Source of the DNA: a virus
DNA length: 24,212 nt
Virus record (IMG/VR): IMGVR_UViG_3300009503_000014
Span: 1 to 24,212 of that record
Strand: one strand, 5' to 3'
Under the pieces are notes generated by a model that was not told where the DNA came from, did no database searches, and saw nothing but the letters and a program-made list of their open reading frames with translations. Positions 14,097 to 22,458 of this stretch are shown here, piece by piece (the stretch's first letter is position 1; each line of letters starts with the position of its first letter). Both the position numbers and the translations under genes were made by a program.

Positions 14097-14102
14097 TAGA
14101 GG
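14084..14102 (+). repeat. Junction element copy 3 (GGGACTTATTTAGTAGAGG)
   Basis: Covers the last codons and stop of terL and the AGAGG Shine-Dalgarno sequence of the portal gene. Differs from the portal/protease copy by one base over 19. Confidence 0.6.
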
Positions 14103-14107
14103 TATGA

Positions 14108-15337
14108 ATGTTTAATTGGTTCAAAAAACGAGCAACACAATTGCCAAGAATTGCATATTATTATGTTGATTCTCTCTATGCTGCTCTGAATGATTCAAAT
14201 CCGACAGTGATGTTCTGTGAAAACTTAATTGCAAATAGTATCGCTTCATTGCCACTCGAACTTTATTTTAGAAGAAACGACGGAAGCGCTATCATTGCAT
14301 TCTTCCATCCCAAATATCGTATCATTACGAAGCGACCAAACTTAAATGAGACATATTCTGTTTTCTATTCAGCGCTTGTGCGTCACCTGATCCGCTATGG
14401 GAATGCATTTGTATTTAAAGTTACAAATGATGATGGTGAATTATCGCAATTGATATTGCTTGATCCCACAACTGTAACAATAAGACTTGAAGGATTACAA
14501 AAGATTTATTTTGTCGGTGGGCAAGCATATACAGATGTAGATATCTTACATATACCTTCTGGATATGGGTATGATGGTATACGTGGCAAATCAATTATCG
14601 AATATGCTAGACAATCTATTCAAAACAGCAATAAACTTGCTCTTTATACTTCAAATTTCTATGACAATAATATACTCACAAGAGTAAAGGTAACGATTGG
14701 GAAAGAGAATGTTTCGTATGAAGATATAATCGATATAGCCGATTTCTACAGTCATCTTGGATCTAAGTTGAATTCAGGCAAACCGATAATTGAGTTCAAT
14801 GGTAATAAAGTTGAGTCTTTCAAACTTTCTGGCGATGTAAACGAACTGATCCCTGCACGTGAGTTTGAAGAGAGAGCAATTTGCCAATTTTTCGGTGTAC
14901 CGTATGAATTACTAAGCATGAACAAGCAAGGGATCAACTATGAGCAAGTAAATCTGATTTTTAAGAATAGTTGTTTAATACAATATACAGACCGTATTGA
15001 GCAATATTTTGAAAAACTTCTTACTGAATATGAACAAGAACGATATTTCTTAGAATTTGATTACAATGAATTCTTGCGACCAGACGCAAAAACAAGAAAC
15101 GAGATCCTCACCACGAATCTTAAGCTCGGTATCATAACAACAAATGAAGCGAGAAAACAGATTAATCTTCCTGCGCTTGGCGAAGAACTTGCAGGAGATG
15201 TGCCTATCCGTGATGGTGTTGGACCACTCACAGACGATGTAATCGAGGCATACGCTGCCGGTGCACGTCTAAAACTCGAAGAACTGAAAAAGATTCAAGA
15301 AGGCGCTGATTCAGTATCAGATAATAAATCTAAATAG
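14108..15337 (+). CDS. Portal protein (HK97 family)
   Basis: A 409-aa protein starting behind AGAGG. It has the typical portal course: N-terminal VMFCENLIANSIASLPLELY, a stem and clip region with LIRYGNAFVFK and YDGIRGKSIIEYARQSI, then FGVPYELLSMNKQGINYEQVN and a C-terminal helical part (GIITTNEARKQINLP...GDVPIRDGVGPL). Twelve copies form the DNA channel at one head vertex, docking the terminase and later the connector proteins. Its length is normal. It lies between terL and the prohead protease as in HK97. Confidence 0.93.
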   Translation: MFNWFKKRATQLPRIAYYYVDSLYAALNDSNPTVMFCENLIANSIASLPLELYFRRNDGSAIIAFFHPKYRIITKRPNLNETYSVFYSALVRHLIRYGNAFVFKVTNDDGELSQLILLDPTTVTIRLEGLQKIYFVGGQAYTDVDILHIPSGYGYDGIRGKSIIEYARQSIQNSNKLALYTSNFYDNNILTRVKVTIGKENVSYEDIIDIADFYSHLGSKLNSGKPIIEFNGNKVESFKLSGDVNELIPAREFEERAICQFFGVPYELLSMNKQGINYEQVNLIFKNSCLIQYTDRIEQYFEKLLTEYEQERYFLEFDYNEFLRPDAKTRNEILTTNLKLGIITTNEARKQINLPALGEELAGDVPIRDGVGPLTDDVIEAYAAGARLKLEELKKIQEGADSVSDNKSK

Positions 15338-15356
15338 GGACTTATTTAATAGAGGG
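15337..15356 (+). repeat. Junction element copy 4 (GGGACTTATTTAATAGAGGG)
   Basis: Here the element is intergenic: it starts at the last base of the portal stop codon and ends in the Shine-Dalgarno sequence of the protease gene. As most of it is not translated, codon constraint cannot explain its similarity to the copies at 14084 and 18769. Confidence 0.6.
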
Positions 15357-15359
15357 TCT

Positions 15360-16064
15360 ATGAAAATACGAGAACAAAGAAACTTTATATCAAAGAAACT
15401 CACTTTTGAAATCAGACAAGACCAGGGAGAAAAGATTTTTGAAGGCTTCATCCCCTATAACGTTAGAAGTGAATTTATGGGATTTTATGAGATATTGAAG
15501 CCTGGGTGTTTTAGAAAAACGATTCAAGAACAGCGTATTGTAGCACTGTGGAATCATGATACTAATTTGGTGCTTGGTAACACTTCAAGTGGGAATTTTG
15601 CACTGCAGGATAGCGAAGATGGCTTGCGATGCAGATTAGTACTTCCCCGGACTAATTTCGCAGATGATTGTTATGAAATCGTTCGGGCTGGAATTGTTAA
15701 TACCATGAGTTTTGGGTTTTCTGTAATTCGTGAACAATGGGATGAAAATGCTCAAGAGCGGCAAATCTTAGAAGCACGTCTATATGAAATCAGCTTTGGA
15801 GTACCATTCCCGGCATATACGGAGACACTTGCGAATACACGAGAGCTGATTATGCATACATATAATTTAGATATTGAAAAACTTGCAGGTTTATTGAGTA
15901 GGGAAAGACTGACTAAAGAAGATCAAAAAGAGATCCAAGTATGGATCGATAAACTGAATGCTCTAATTCATACGGATCAGGACCCTGCGCCGGTTATGCC
16001 ACGCAGCGCCCCCATAACCGAGATGGATTTAGAGTTATTCAAATTGAAATATATGGAGGAATGA
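15360..16064 (+). CDS. Prohead maturation protease (HK97 gp4 family)
   Basis: A 234-aa serine protease with the herpesvirus-assemblin-like fold of HK97 family proheads. Likely catalytic residues are His66 (VALWNHD), Ser117 (NTMSFGFSV) and Glu143 in LYEISFGVPFPAY. It cleaves the delta domain from the capsid protein and itself during head assembly. The C-terminal 60 residues are helical and charged and probably scaffold-like. Its start lies just after AGAGGG. The capsid gene follows after four bases. Confidence 0.92.
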   Translation: MKIREQRNFISKKLTFEIRQDQGEKIFEGFIPYNVRSEFMGFYEILKPGCFRKTIQEQRIVALWNHDTNLVLGNTSSGNFALQDSEDGLRCRLVLPRTNFADDCYEIVRAGIVNTMSFGFSVIREQWDENAQERQILEARLYEISFGVPFPAYTETLANTRELIMHTYNLDIEKLAGLLSRERLTKEDQKEIQVWIDKLNALIHTDQDPAPVMPRSAPITEMDLELFKLKYMEE

Positions 16065-16068
16065 ATAT

Positions 16069-17178
16069 ATGGAAAGATTGATTGCAGATCGCAAGAAAGC
16101 GATCGAAGAGATGCGCAAATTGCTTGAGAACGCAAAAAATGAGAATCGGGCGCTAAATGATCAAGAGAAAGAGGTTTATTCGAAATTCGAAAAACATGCT
16201 GAAGAACTAAAACAAGCGATCGAGGCTGAAAAAAGACTTTTGGAAATGGAGAAAGAACTACGTGATTTTAAACTACCGATTGTATCTGATGCAAAACCTG
16301 GCAAGAAGGAATTCAGGGATCTATTGGAAGCCCTGGTTAAAGAGAAAAGAGCGATAACTATTTCCGGTACGGGTGCTACGCAAGTAATCTCTGAAATCGT
16401 GCGTGAACTAGTAAAGAATAATACTTTGCTGAGCAGATATCGGACATTCTACGGACCTAATGCATCGACCGTAATACCGATTCTATCTCCTCTTCCTGCT
16501 ACAGCGGGTCCTCTTGCGGAAGGAGGATCTCTTACCGCAGATACGCAAGCTGCTCTTGCAGCTAAAACGCTACAGCCGAAAGCTTACGCATCACTATTGC
16601 CTGTATCAGCAGAGACATTGCTCATGTCTGGAGCAAACATAGAAGCTGCACTCCCTGAAGCTTTTGCGGATGTATTCCGTGATGCAATGATGGCAGGTTC
16701 TATCACCGGCAGTGGCACCTCCGGAGCAATGCTAGGGATGTTCGCTTCAAGTGCGCTATCTAATAGCGTAAGCTGTGGTGCATCTGGAGCTCCTAAACTC
16801 GCAGACTTGCTTAATCTTGCGCTAAAAATCAAAGATCTAACAGAAACGGGCATGATTGTTCTGAATGGTACATTCCTTGCCGGAATGCTTGCTGAAAGCG
16901 GATCGAGCTTGGATGCTATCAAGAACGAAATCATGATCCGTGGATCGGTGCTTGGGATACCCATTTATCCCACGGGGCATGCTCCTACAACGATAACCGC
17001 AGGTTCGATTGTCGCTGTAGGTATGGATCCCAGGAATTATGCGTTGGGCATTGCTCAAGAAGTAACCATTAGGCCGATCGAAACCACAGGAGATACTTAT
17101 ACTTACTTTAAAGCGATGATGTTCTTCAATGGTACCACGATCGTACCGAAAAACGGCTATAAACTGGTAACTGTATAG
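16069..17178 (+). CDS. Major capsid protein (HK97 fold)
   Basis: A 369-aa protein starting behind GGAGG at 16055. Residues 1-75 are a coiled-coil delta domain (ADRKKAIEEMRKLLENAKNE...EKRLLEMEKELRDF) that serves as internal scaffold and is removed by the protease. The mature part (from about residue 85-100) has the HK97 pattern: SEIVRELVKNNTLLSRYRTF, PLAEGGSLTADT, KTLQPKAYASLLPVSAETLL and the C-terminal MFFNGTTIVPKNGYKLVTV. The GC content here is higher than in neighbours, consistent with high expression. It would form the icosahedral head. Confidence 0.94.
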   Translation: MERLIADRKKAIEEMRKLLENAKNENRALNDQEKEVYSKFEKHAEELKQAIEAEKRLLEMEKELRDFKLPIVSDAKPGKKEFRDLLEALVKEKRAITISGTGATQVISEIVRELVKNNTLLSRYRTFYGPNASTVIPILSPLPATAGPLAEGGSLTADTQAALAAKTLQPKAYASLLPVSAETLLMSGANIEAALPEAFADVFRDAMMAGSITGSGTSGAMLGMFASSALSNSVSCGASGAPKLADLLNLALKIKDLTETGMIVLNGTFLAGMLAESGSSLDAIKNEIMIRGSVLGIPIYPTGHAPTTITAGSIVAVGMDPRNYALGIAQEVTIRPIETTGDTYTYFKAMMFFNGTTIVPKNGYKLVTV

Positions 17179-17187
17179 GAGGTATAA

Positions 17188-17391
17188 ATGGCCAGACGCA
17201 GTGAATTGAAAAATGGGGGGGGAGACCCCCCTATTGAATCTTTTGAGAAAATTAGCGTTGTATTTCTAACAACTGTTAGCATGGAAGGATATCCAATTTA
17301 TTTTCCCGGCAACAAAGCGGAACTGCCGGTAGCAATCGCCAAATCTCTTGAAAACGAAGGTGCGATACGAGTAAATGCTGATCACGCTTGA
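17188..17391 (+). CDS. Small head-region protein
   Basis: A 67-aa protein behind AGGAGG. An N-terminal flexible region (NGGGDPPIES) is encoded by a G8/C6 hairpin. The rest (VVFLTTVSMEGYPIYFPGNKAELPVAIAKSLENEGAIRV) resembles small head genes located between capsid and connector in HK97-like phages, with a KAELP..A..LE..GA pattern. Function is unknown; a head decoration or assembly role is possible. It overlaps the connector gene by 17 bases. Confidence 0.65.
   Translation: MARRSELKNGGGDPPIESFEKISVVFLTTVSMEGYPIYFPGNKAELPVAIAKSLENEGAIRVNADHA
17215..17231 (+). other. G8/C6 hairpin just inside the gene after the capsid gene
   Basis: Eight G residues (17215-17222), AGA, then six C residues (17226-17231) form a 6-bp all-GC stem in an AT-rich region, followed by TATTGAATCTTTT. 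It lies nine codons into the small head gene. It might limit downstream transcription or protect the 3' end of capsid mRNA. Confidence 0.5.
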
Positions 17392-17869
17392 TTACTTCAA
17401 TAGAGTAACAGGTGACTATAATAGTGAACTCGATCAATATAAAACAGATGCCATTAAGGCATCACAGGAGATAATCGAGGCGTATTTAGGTTTTCTGATC
17501 GAACCAAAGAATTATGATATGACAATTATATCTTATAGTAGGCGGCAGGTAAAACTACCTGCCCCTGCTATTTCAATCTTGTCAATTGAGGGAACTAACG
17601 CTACCTATTATACCAATTATAATTACATACATTTTTCTGATGATGTATATGGCCTTACTCTCAGAATTCAATTCACGGGAGGGTTAAATCCTGTACCATC
17701 TATTATCCTACTTGCCTGTGTGGAAATTGCTTCACTGAAATTAGCCGAAAAAGGTTTAAATGTCGCTTTCTCGGGATTGCAAATGCCAGATGGAATGGGG
17801 TATCAGCGTTACAACTATACAAATTATGAAAAATTCCTGAAGCCATTGGAGCATTATAGGATACGGTAA
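17375..17869 (+). CDS. Head-tail connector (gp6-like adaptor)
   Basis: A 164-aa protein. The helical N-terminal part (DYFNRVTGDYNSELDQYKTDAIKASQEIIEAYLGF) and the beta region (QVKLPAPAISILSIEGTNATYYTNYNYIHFSDDVYGLTLRIQFTGGL, here described in parts) followed by helix IILLACVEIASLKLAEKG are the layout of HK97 gp6 / SPP1 gp15-type adaptors, which bind the portal as a ring. Position between capsid and gp10-like genes agrees. The stop overlaps the next start by one base (TAATG). Confidence 0.75.
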   Translation: MLITLDYFNRVTGDYNSELDQYKTDAIKASQEIIEAYLGFLIEPKNYDMTIISYSRRQVKLPAPAISILSIEGTNATYYTNYNYIHFSDDVYGLTLRIQFTGGLNPVPSIILLACVEIASLKLAEKGLNVAFSGLQMPDGMGYQRYNYTNYEKFLKPLEHYRIR

Positions 17870-18345
17870 TGCAGGTACGATTCGAACTTGAGTTTGATGA
17901 CAAAAAAATCAGGGAAGCATTAGGGGAGTTTAGAAATGATGCAGGCAAAATAAAGAAGCGTATGCTCGGTAAAATATTATCTATGGCTCGGAAAAATGTG
18001 CGGAAAGGGCTTCGAGGCAAAATTCTTAAACGAGATCTTGGGGACTTATATAGATCCGTGAAATATACACTCTATAAGGCAGGGTCCGGATCTATCAAAG
18101 CCGGTGCATTTTATGCATCTTTTCATGAAGAAGGTATTGATGAAATAAGGCCCAGGAAAGAAAAGGTACTCACTTTTAAAATAGGTGATGAATGGAAGAG
18201 AGTAAAAACAGTGAAACTACCCAAAAGAGAATTTTTTAATCCGATCGTTCGATCAACCATATACTCTTATGAAACAGAAGAAGAAATGGATAAACTCATG
18301 CAATTGATCCTAGATCAATATTTTAAGAAGAAATATGGACTTTAA
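17869..18345 (+). CDS. HK97 gp10-like head closure / tail completion protein
   Basis: A 158-aa basic protein. The features MARKNVRKGLRGKILKRDLG, LYRSVKYTLYKAGSGSIKAG and AFYASFHEEGIDEI, followed by PKREFFNPIVRS, match the gp10-like family (also called Phage_HK97_gp10 or virion morphogenesis), which completes the head-tail interface. The HEEG and PREF-like motifs are typical. It overlaps the next gene by 11 bases. Confidence 0.8.
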   Translation: MQVRFELEFDDKKIREALGEFRNDAGKIKKRMLGKILSMARKNVRKGLRGKILKRDLGDLYRSVKYTLYKAGSGSIKAGAFYASFHEEGIDEIRPRKEKVLTFKIGDEWKRVKTVKLPKREFFNPIVRSTIYSYETEEEMDKLMQLILDQYFKKKYGL

Positions 18346-18781
18346 AGCATTTGAAGAAAGCCTATTAGCCTATTTCCAAAATAATTTAGCAACAAAGCTA
18401 GATCAAGGCGTGCCTCCACCGGTATTATTTTTGCTTGATTTGCCTGATGTGCAAAGCAAGACAGAAACTATTATTTTTTATCTCTATATACCGGAGTATG
18501 AATTTGAACAATTGACTATGGAATCTAAAGCGTTAAATGCAGAAGTGAATATTTTTGTAACATTCCAAGGAGTGGGTGTATCAAATGCCACGCTCGGCAA
18601 TATTGCGAAATCATACATGAAAGCCCTATATGCACTTATAGAATCAAATAAAACATTGGGTGGTATTGTGGATAATACATCTTGCGAGAAAATACACTAT
18701 TATGATGCAGTATTTGGCATACCATCAGGTAAAGCAATTGAGATGCTAATTCGTGTAGAAAAAGAAGTAGGACTTATATAA
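18335..18781 (+). CDS. Tail terminator-like protein
   Basis: A 148-aa protein in the position of the tail terminator (lambda gpU / HK97 gp11-like). It starts with helix FEESLLAYFQNNLATKLDQG, then alternates strands and helices (IIFYLYIPEYEFEQL, AEVNIFVTFQGVG), as expected for that fold. Sequence similarity is not recognisable by eye, so the call relies mainly on order between the gp10-like and tail tube genes. It ends VGLI with a junction element. Confidence 0.6.
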   Translation: MDFKAFEESLLAYFQNNLATKLDQGVPPPVLFLLDLPDVQSKTETIIFYLYIPEYEFEQLTMESKALNAEVNIFVTFQGVGVSNATLGNIAKSYMKALYALIESNKTLGGIVDNTSCEKIHYYDAVFGIPSGKAIEMLIRVEKEVGLI

Positions 18782-18788
18782 TAGAAGG
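18769..18788 (+). repeat. Junction element copy 5 (AGGACTTATATAATAGAAGG)
   Basis: Covers the last codons and stop of the tail terminator gene and leads into the GAAGGAG of the tail tube gene. It matches the portal/protease copy at 17 of 20 positions. Confidence 0.55.
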
Positions 18789-18796
18789 AGTAGAAC

Positions 18797-19768
18797 ATGA
18801 TCAGTGGAAATAGATTACGAGTACAAGTTGGTAAAGAAACAACATATGGGGTTGTTGCGACAGGGCAATATCAAATAAAAGTGAGTTCCGAAGGATTCAA
18901 ACTAAAACTGAATAAAAAGGATGAGGGCGTTCTCACCGGAGGCAAAACATCCGGAATAGTAGCTACAATGAGTAAAAGCACTGAAGGAACGCTCGCTTTT
19001 TTAGCACGACCAGATGATATCGGATTGTTCTTAAAAGCATGCCTTGGAATAGAAGATGCCCCAACTCTTGTACAAGGATCATCGAATGCCTATAAACATA
19101 CATTTAAAGCTATTGGGACTTCTCTTACGGATCATCTACCTTCGCTAACAGTGCTTATTGATCGCATTGCGCAGGTATTAGCTTATAATGGTTGTAAAGT
19201 TCAAAGTTTAGCATTTTCGGCAGCTCCTGAAGACTTTCTCAAAATAGACGCAAATTTCGTAGGTAAAGATGAATCATCTGGAACATTGGCAACATTAACT
19301 CCTTCGTTACTAAAAGCATTCAAGTTTCACAAAGGTAAGGTGAAAATAAATGCGGTCGAATATGCGGATGTAACCTCTATCAAATTTAATTACAATAATA
19401 ACCTGATTAATAATCTTCAAACAACTGGAACAGGACTTTATTTCTATGAGCCAGAGGTTGGTACGAGAGAAATTACTGCAGAATTAGAAGTTCTATTCAA
19501 TGCATCCTCCATCAATTTCAGAAATAGTTATTACCTGACAGATAATGATTTATCCCTTGAACTTGAGTTTACATCTGAAGAGAATATTGAACCTGGTTAT
19601 CCTTATAAATTAATAATTACAATACCACACATGCAGGTTAATGAAACGAATCCTACTATTGGCGGTGGGGATGTTGTAAAACAGACAATTGCTCTCAAAG
19701 CTATTGAGGTAGGATCTGATGAGCTGATTACTATAGATCTTATCAATAGCAAACAAACTGCTTATTGA
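18797..19768 (+). CDS. Major tail tube protein
   Basis: A 323-aa protein starting behind AAGGAG. The N-terminus (RLRVQVGKETTYGVVATGQYQI) and the course SSEGFKLKLNKKDEGVLTGGKTSG, EGTLAFLARPDDIGLFLKACLG are typical of phage tail tube proteins of the long type. The C-terminal half is beta-rich (SLELEFTS, YKLIITIPHMQVNETNPTIGGGD). It would stack as hexameric rings around the tape measure protein. It ends just before a 10-bp tandem duplication and a strong AAGGAGG for the chaperone gene. Confidence 0.88.
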   Translation: MISGNRLRVQVGKETTYGVVATGQYQIKVSSEGFKLKLNKKDEGVLTGGKTSGIVATMSKSTEGTLAFLARPDDIGLFLKACLGIEDAPTLVQGSSNAYKHTFKAIGTSLTDHLPSLTVLIDRIAQVLAYNGCKVQSLAFSAAPEDFLKIDANFVGKDESSGTLATLTPSLLKAFKFHKGKVKINAVEYADVTSIKFNYNNNLINNLQTTGTGLYFYEPEVGTREITAELEVLFNASSINFRNSYYLTDNDLSLELEFTSEENIEPGYPYKLIITIPHMQVNETNPTIGGGDVVKQTIALKAIEVGSDELITIDLINSKQTAY

Positions 19769-19784
19769 ACTGAATTGAACTGAA
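19765..19784. repeat. 10-bp tandem duplication after the tail tube gene
   Basis: TTGAACTGAA occurs twice in tandem, the first copy containing the tail tube stop codon. It looks like a recent slippage duplication. Confidence 0.75.
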
Positions 19785-19794
19785 AGGAGGATAG

Positions 19795-20118
19795 ATGAAA
19801 CTATCAGAAATGAATTATATTTTTACTACACGAATTGAGTTAGATGATAAGGGTAATTTTCTCGAACTTAGAGAACCGAATTCGCTTGAATTGAAAGATT
19901 TTAGTGAAGATGGTAAGGCTAATTTCGAGTTATTAAAGAAACTATTCCCCACTTGCATTGTTGATCACTCATTTGAAGATGATGAAGGTAGGAAAGCGAA
20001 AGCTGCGGATGTGGCAAAAGTCATTGCAGAGTCTGGATCTCTCTATACGGAAATTATCCAGGAGTGGTTAAACTCTATCCCTTTCGGCAAGAGGAGGGCT
20101 GGGAAATCAGGCAAGTAG
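19795..20118 (+). CDS. Tail assembly chaperone, short form (gpG-like)
   Basis: A 107-aa acidic protein behind AAGGAGG. It begins with MKLSEMNYIFTTRIELDDKG and contains a helix with FELLKKLFPTCIVDHSF. Genes in this position, between tail tube and tape measure, encode the chaperone that coats the tape measure during tail assembly. A second form is made by a -1 shift near its end (see the 193-aa fusion). No family motif beyond size and position. Confidence 0.75.
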   Translation: MKLSEMNYIFTTRIELDDKGNFLELREPNSLELKDFSEDGKANFELLKKLFPTCIVDHSFEDDEGRKAKAADVAKVIAESGSLYTEIIQEWLNSIPFGKRRAGKSGK

Positions 20119-20375
20119 CAAGAATTCTGTTTTCCAGCGGAGATCCTCTATCAATAGACGAGATTAGATATTTATATATAAAATGGCGATTCTTTTTCGA
20201 TCTTTTCTACCAATGTGTGGATCGTGAAAATGGTAATTGGCTTCATTTCCCATTTTCTTGTGATGCGGTCCGACAACCGTATCGAACCATGCAAATTCTA
20301 AAGTTCATGCAAGCTTTATGGATCGAAAAGATCATGGAAGAAAATGAAGCGCTAAAAAGGGACAAATATGGCTAG
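19795..20375 (+). CDS. Tail assembly chaperone, frameshifted long form (gpGT-like)
   Basis: The -1 frame is open from 19986 to 20375 and has no independent start with a good Shine-Dalgarno sequence (GTG 20064 only). A slip at C CCT TTC (20079-20085) joins residues 1-97 to 96 more residues, ending ...ALKRDKYG, for a total of 193 aa. The T-like extension is helical and Trp/Phe-rich (RYLYIKWRFFFDLFYQCVDR). In lambda and HK97, G and GT forms are needed in a fixed ratio. The extension overlaps the tape measure start by eight bases. Confidence 0.8.
20079..20085 (+). other. -1 frameshift slippery heptamer C CCT TTC
   Basis: Zero-frame codons CCT (20080) and TTC (20083) are preceded by C, giving the canonical X XXY YYZ arrangement. 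An AGGAGG sequence follows at 20092-20097. A weaker alternative is T GGG AAA at 20100-20106. Confidence 0.7.
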
Positions 20376-22455
20376 TGTAACCTATAAAATTAATAGCCAA
20401 TTTGATGAAGCCGGAGCAAAAAAGGCGCAGGAAAGCCTAAACGCATTAGAGAAGACTGCCAGGGGACTTACAAATGTATTCAAGGGACTGGTTGCTGTCT
20501 TTGCTGCGAATCAGATTGGGAAGGCCATATCGGATATTGTATCTGCCTTTGAGACACAGCAGAAAGCGCTTGCGGAATTAACTAGATCTGTGCAAAACAA
20601 TGCGAATCTAACGTCTAAATCATTGCAAAACATTATTGATTACACACAAAAATTGCAAAAACAAAGCATTTACGGTGATGAAGAACTGCAAAAACAAGCT
20701 GCATTCCTTGCAGGATTAAACCTTACGGAGGAACAAATAAAGAATATACTGAATGCATCAGTTAATCTCGCATCATCAGGCATGATGCCTCTAGATACTG
20801 CAGTTGAAAATCTTGCAAAGACATATGCGGGTACAGCGGGCGAAATTAGTGTGCTTATTCCCTCGATCCGCAATCTGACAAAAGAACAATTAGAATCCGG
20901 TGAGGCGGTGGCCTTGGTAACTAGACAATTCCAAGGTATGGCTGAAACAGCTGCACAGACACTTGAAGGTAGAACAAAACAAATAACAAATATCATCGGC
21001 GATATTAAAGAAAAAATAGGTGCTACATTCGCAATCGCTAAACTTGAAGTGCTCGAACGATTGAAACCGATCCTAGAGGGGATTGATGAATGGTTATCCA
21101 AAAACTTAAATAAAATTGTTAACTTTTTCATTAATCTTCCAGAAATTGCTGGAATTGCTTTGAATGCGGTCTGGTCAATTATCAAAAGAGTGTTTACATT
21201 CGATTATCTTTATGAGAATTTCAAAAATCTTGCAGATCTTATTTTTAAAGTTTTCCTATTACTCTTGCGCTCCATTTATGCTACTTTGAATGCAGTAAGC
21301 AATACAATCTGGTGGCCTCTTGAATATGGGTTTAACATAATTGTTTTTTCTATTCAGAAGGCTTTTGTGGGCCTCGTTAATTTATTCATTCTTGGTATCC
21401 AGAAAATTGTAGATTTAGTAAATAAAGTACTCCCAAAAGACAAAGAATTAAAACTTGGATTTGGTACGCTAAAAGAACCAGAAGCTCCTAAATTTGAAGG
21501 TGAAGCTATCAAAAATGCATGGAAAAACATAGGATCGGAATTCTGGCAGGGAGTTAAGAATCTTAGTAATGCAGCGAGTACATTAGTAAATAATGCATTG
21601 TCTCCTATTATACCAGTTATAAATGAGGCTATGGATAAAATCAGTGATGTTCTTGATCGTAAATTGCCTGATAAATATCAAAAATTCTTATTTCCAGAAA
21701 CTCAAACAATTAATGCTAGTGGGACGGTGGGTCCTATGGCACCGGCTGTTGAAGTTGCAAATATTGGATATGGCCATGGATTTGAAGGAGAAACTGGGCC
21801 GGTGGCCCAGGTTAGCAGCATGTTTGGCAGTTTATTACAGGCTATCGGGCCCCTTATAGATATGTTCATGCAATTAAATAGTATCCGCATGATCTTGAAC
21901 CCTCTCCAGATTGTATTCCAAGCCATTCTTAGAACATTGCAACCGATTATAGATAGTTTATTGAAGCCATTGATTGGCATATTTGATATTATTGGACAAA
22001 CGATTGGGAAAATGCTTGCACCTCTGCTTTTGCAATTAGCGCCCATTATAAAACTTGTATCTCAGGCATTTATATTTATCTATAACTATGCTCTCAGACC
22101 TTTTGGTAATGCAGTAATATGGTTGATTGTAACTATTCATAATATGATAGCAACTGTAGTAAATGGAGTAATACGTGCGTTAGACAAAATACCATTTGTT
22201 AATATAGACTGGAGGATGGAGAAATTAAATTATGATCAATTGTCATTACAAGCAATATCCGAAACAGACTTAAATACATCTGGATCTATTGCAATGCAGC
22301 AGCAAAGTACAACGGGTGCCTCAGCAACATACACAGGAGTTAGAGATGTAACTATTAACATATATTTCGAACATAGTTTTGTGAATGGAGATGCAAGAGC
22401 AATTGCACTTATGCTTAGAGATGAGATTCGATACGCAGAGAAATTAGGATATTAA
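20368..22455 (+). CDS. Tape measure protein
   Basis: A 695-aa protein, the largest of the tail genes upstream of the tip. The N-terminal region (about 1-230) is helical and coiled (AGAKKAQESLNALEKTARGL, QKALAELTRSVQNNANLTSK, TKQITNIIGDIKEKIGATFA). Several hydrophobic segments follow (about 250-345 and 490-600), as usual for tape measures that enter the host membrane. The length suggests a tail of about 100 nm by the usual residue-to-length rule (inference). It is preceded by the chaperone pair and followed by the tip protein. No lytic enzyme motif was seen. Confidence 0.9.
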   Translation: MASVTYKINSQFDEAGAKKAQESLNALEKTARGLTNVFKGLVAVFAANQIGKAISDIVSAFETQQKALAELTRSVQNNANLTSKSLQNIIDYTQKLQKQSIYGDEELQKQAAFLAGLNLTEEQIKNILNASVNLASSGMMPLDTAVENLAKTYAGTAGEISVLIPSIRNLTKEQLESGEAVALVTRQFQGMAETAAQTLEGRTKQITNIIGDIKEKIGATFAIAKLEVLERLKPILEGIDEWLSKNLNKIVNFFINLPEIAGIALNAVWSIIKRVFTFDYLYENFKNLADLIFKVFLLLLRSIYATLNAVSNTIWWPLEYGFNIIVFSIQKAFVGLVNLFILGIQKIVDLVNKVLPKDKELKLGFGTLKEPEAPKFEGEAIKNAWKNIGSEFWQGVKNLSNAASTLVNNALSPIIPVINEAMDKISDVLDRKLPDKYQKFLFPETQTINASGTVGPMAPAVEVANIGYGHGFEGETGPVAQVSSMFGSLLQAIGPLIDMFMQLNSIRMILNPLQIVFQAILRTLQPIIDSLLKPLIGIFDIIGQTIGKMLAPLLLQLAPIIKLVSQAFIFIYNYALRPFGNAVIWLIVTIHNMIATVVNGVIRALDKIPFVNIDWRMEKLNYDQLSLQAISETDLNTSGSIAMQQQSTTGASATYTGVRDVTINIYFEHSFVNGDARAIALMLRDEIRYAEKLGY

Positions 22456-22458
22456 CCT

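Noticed and set aside
16584-16964. 126-codon minus-strand open frame inside the capsid gene
   Set aside because: Antisense shadow in a GC-richer gene, where long antisense frames are expected.
20670-21185. 171-codon minus-strand open frame inside the tape measure gene
   Set aside because: Antisense shadow of a strongly supported gene, with no start signal and no domain.
21702-22046. 114-codon minus-strand open frame in the tape measure gene
   Set aside because: Antisense shadow with proline- and serine-rich composition and no ribosome site.
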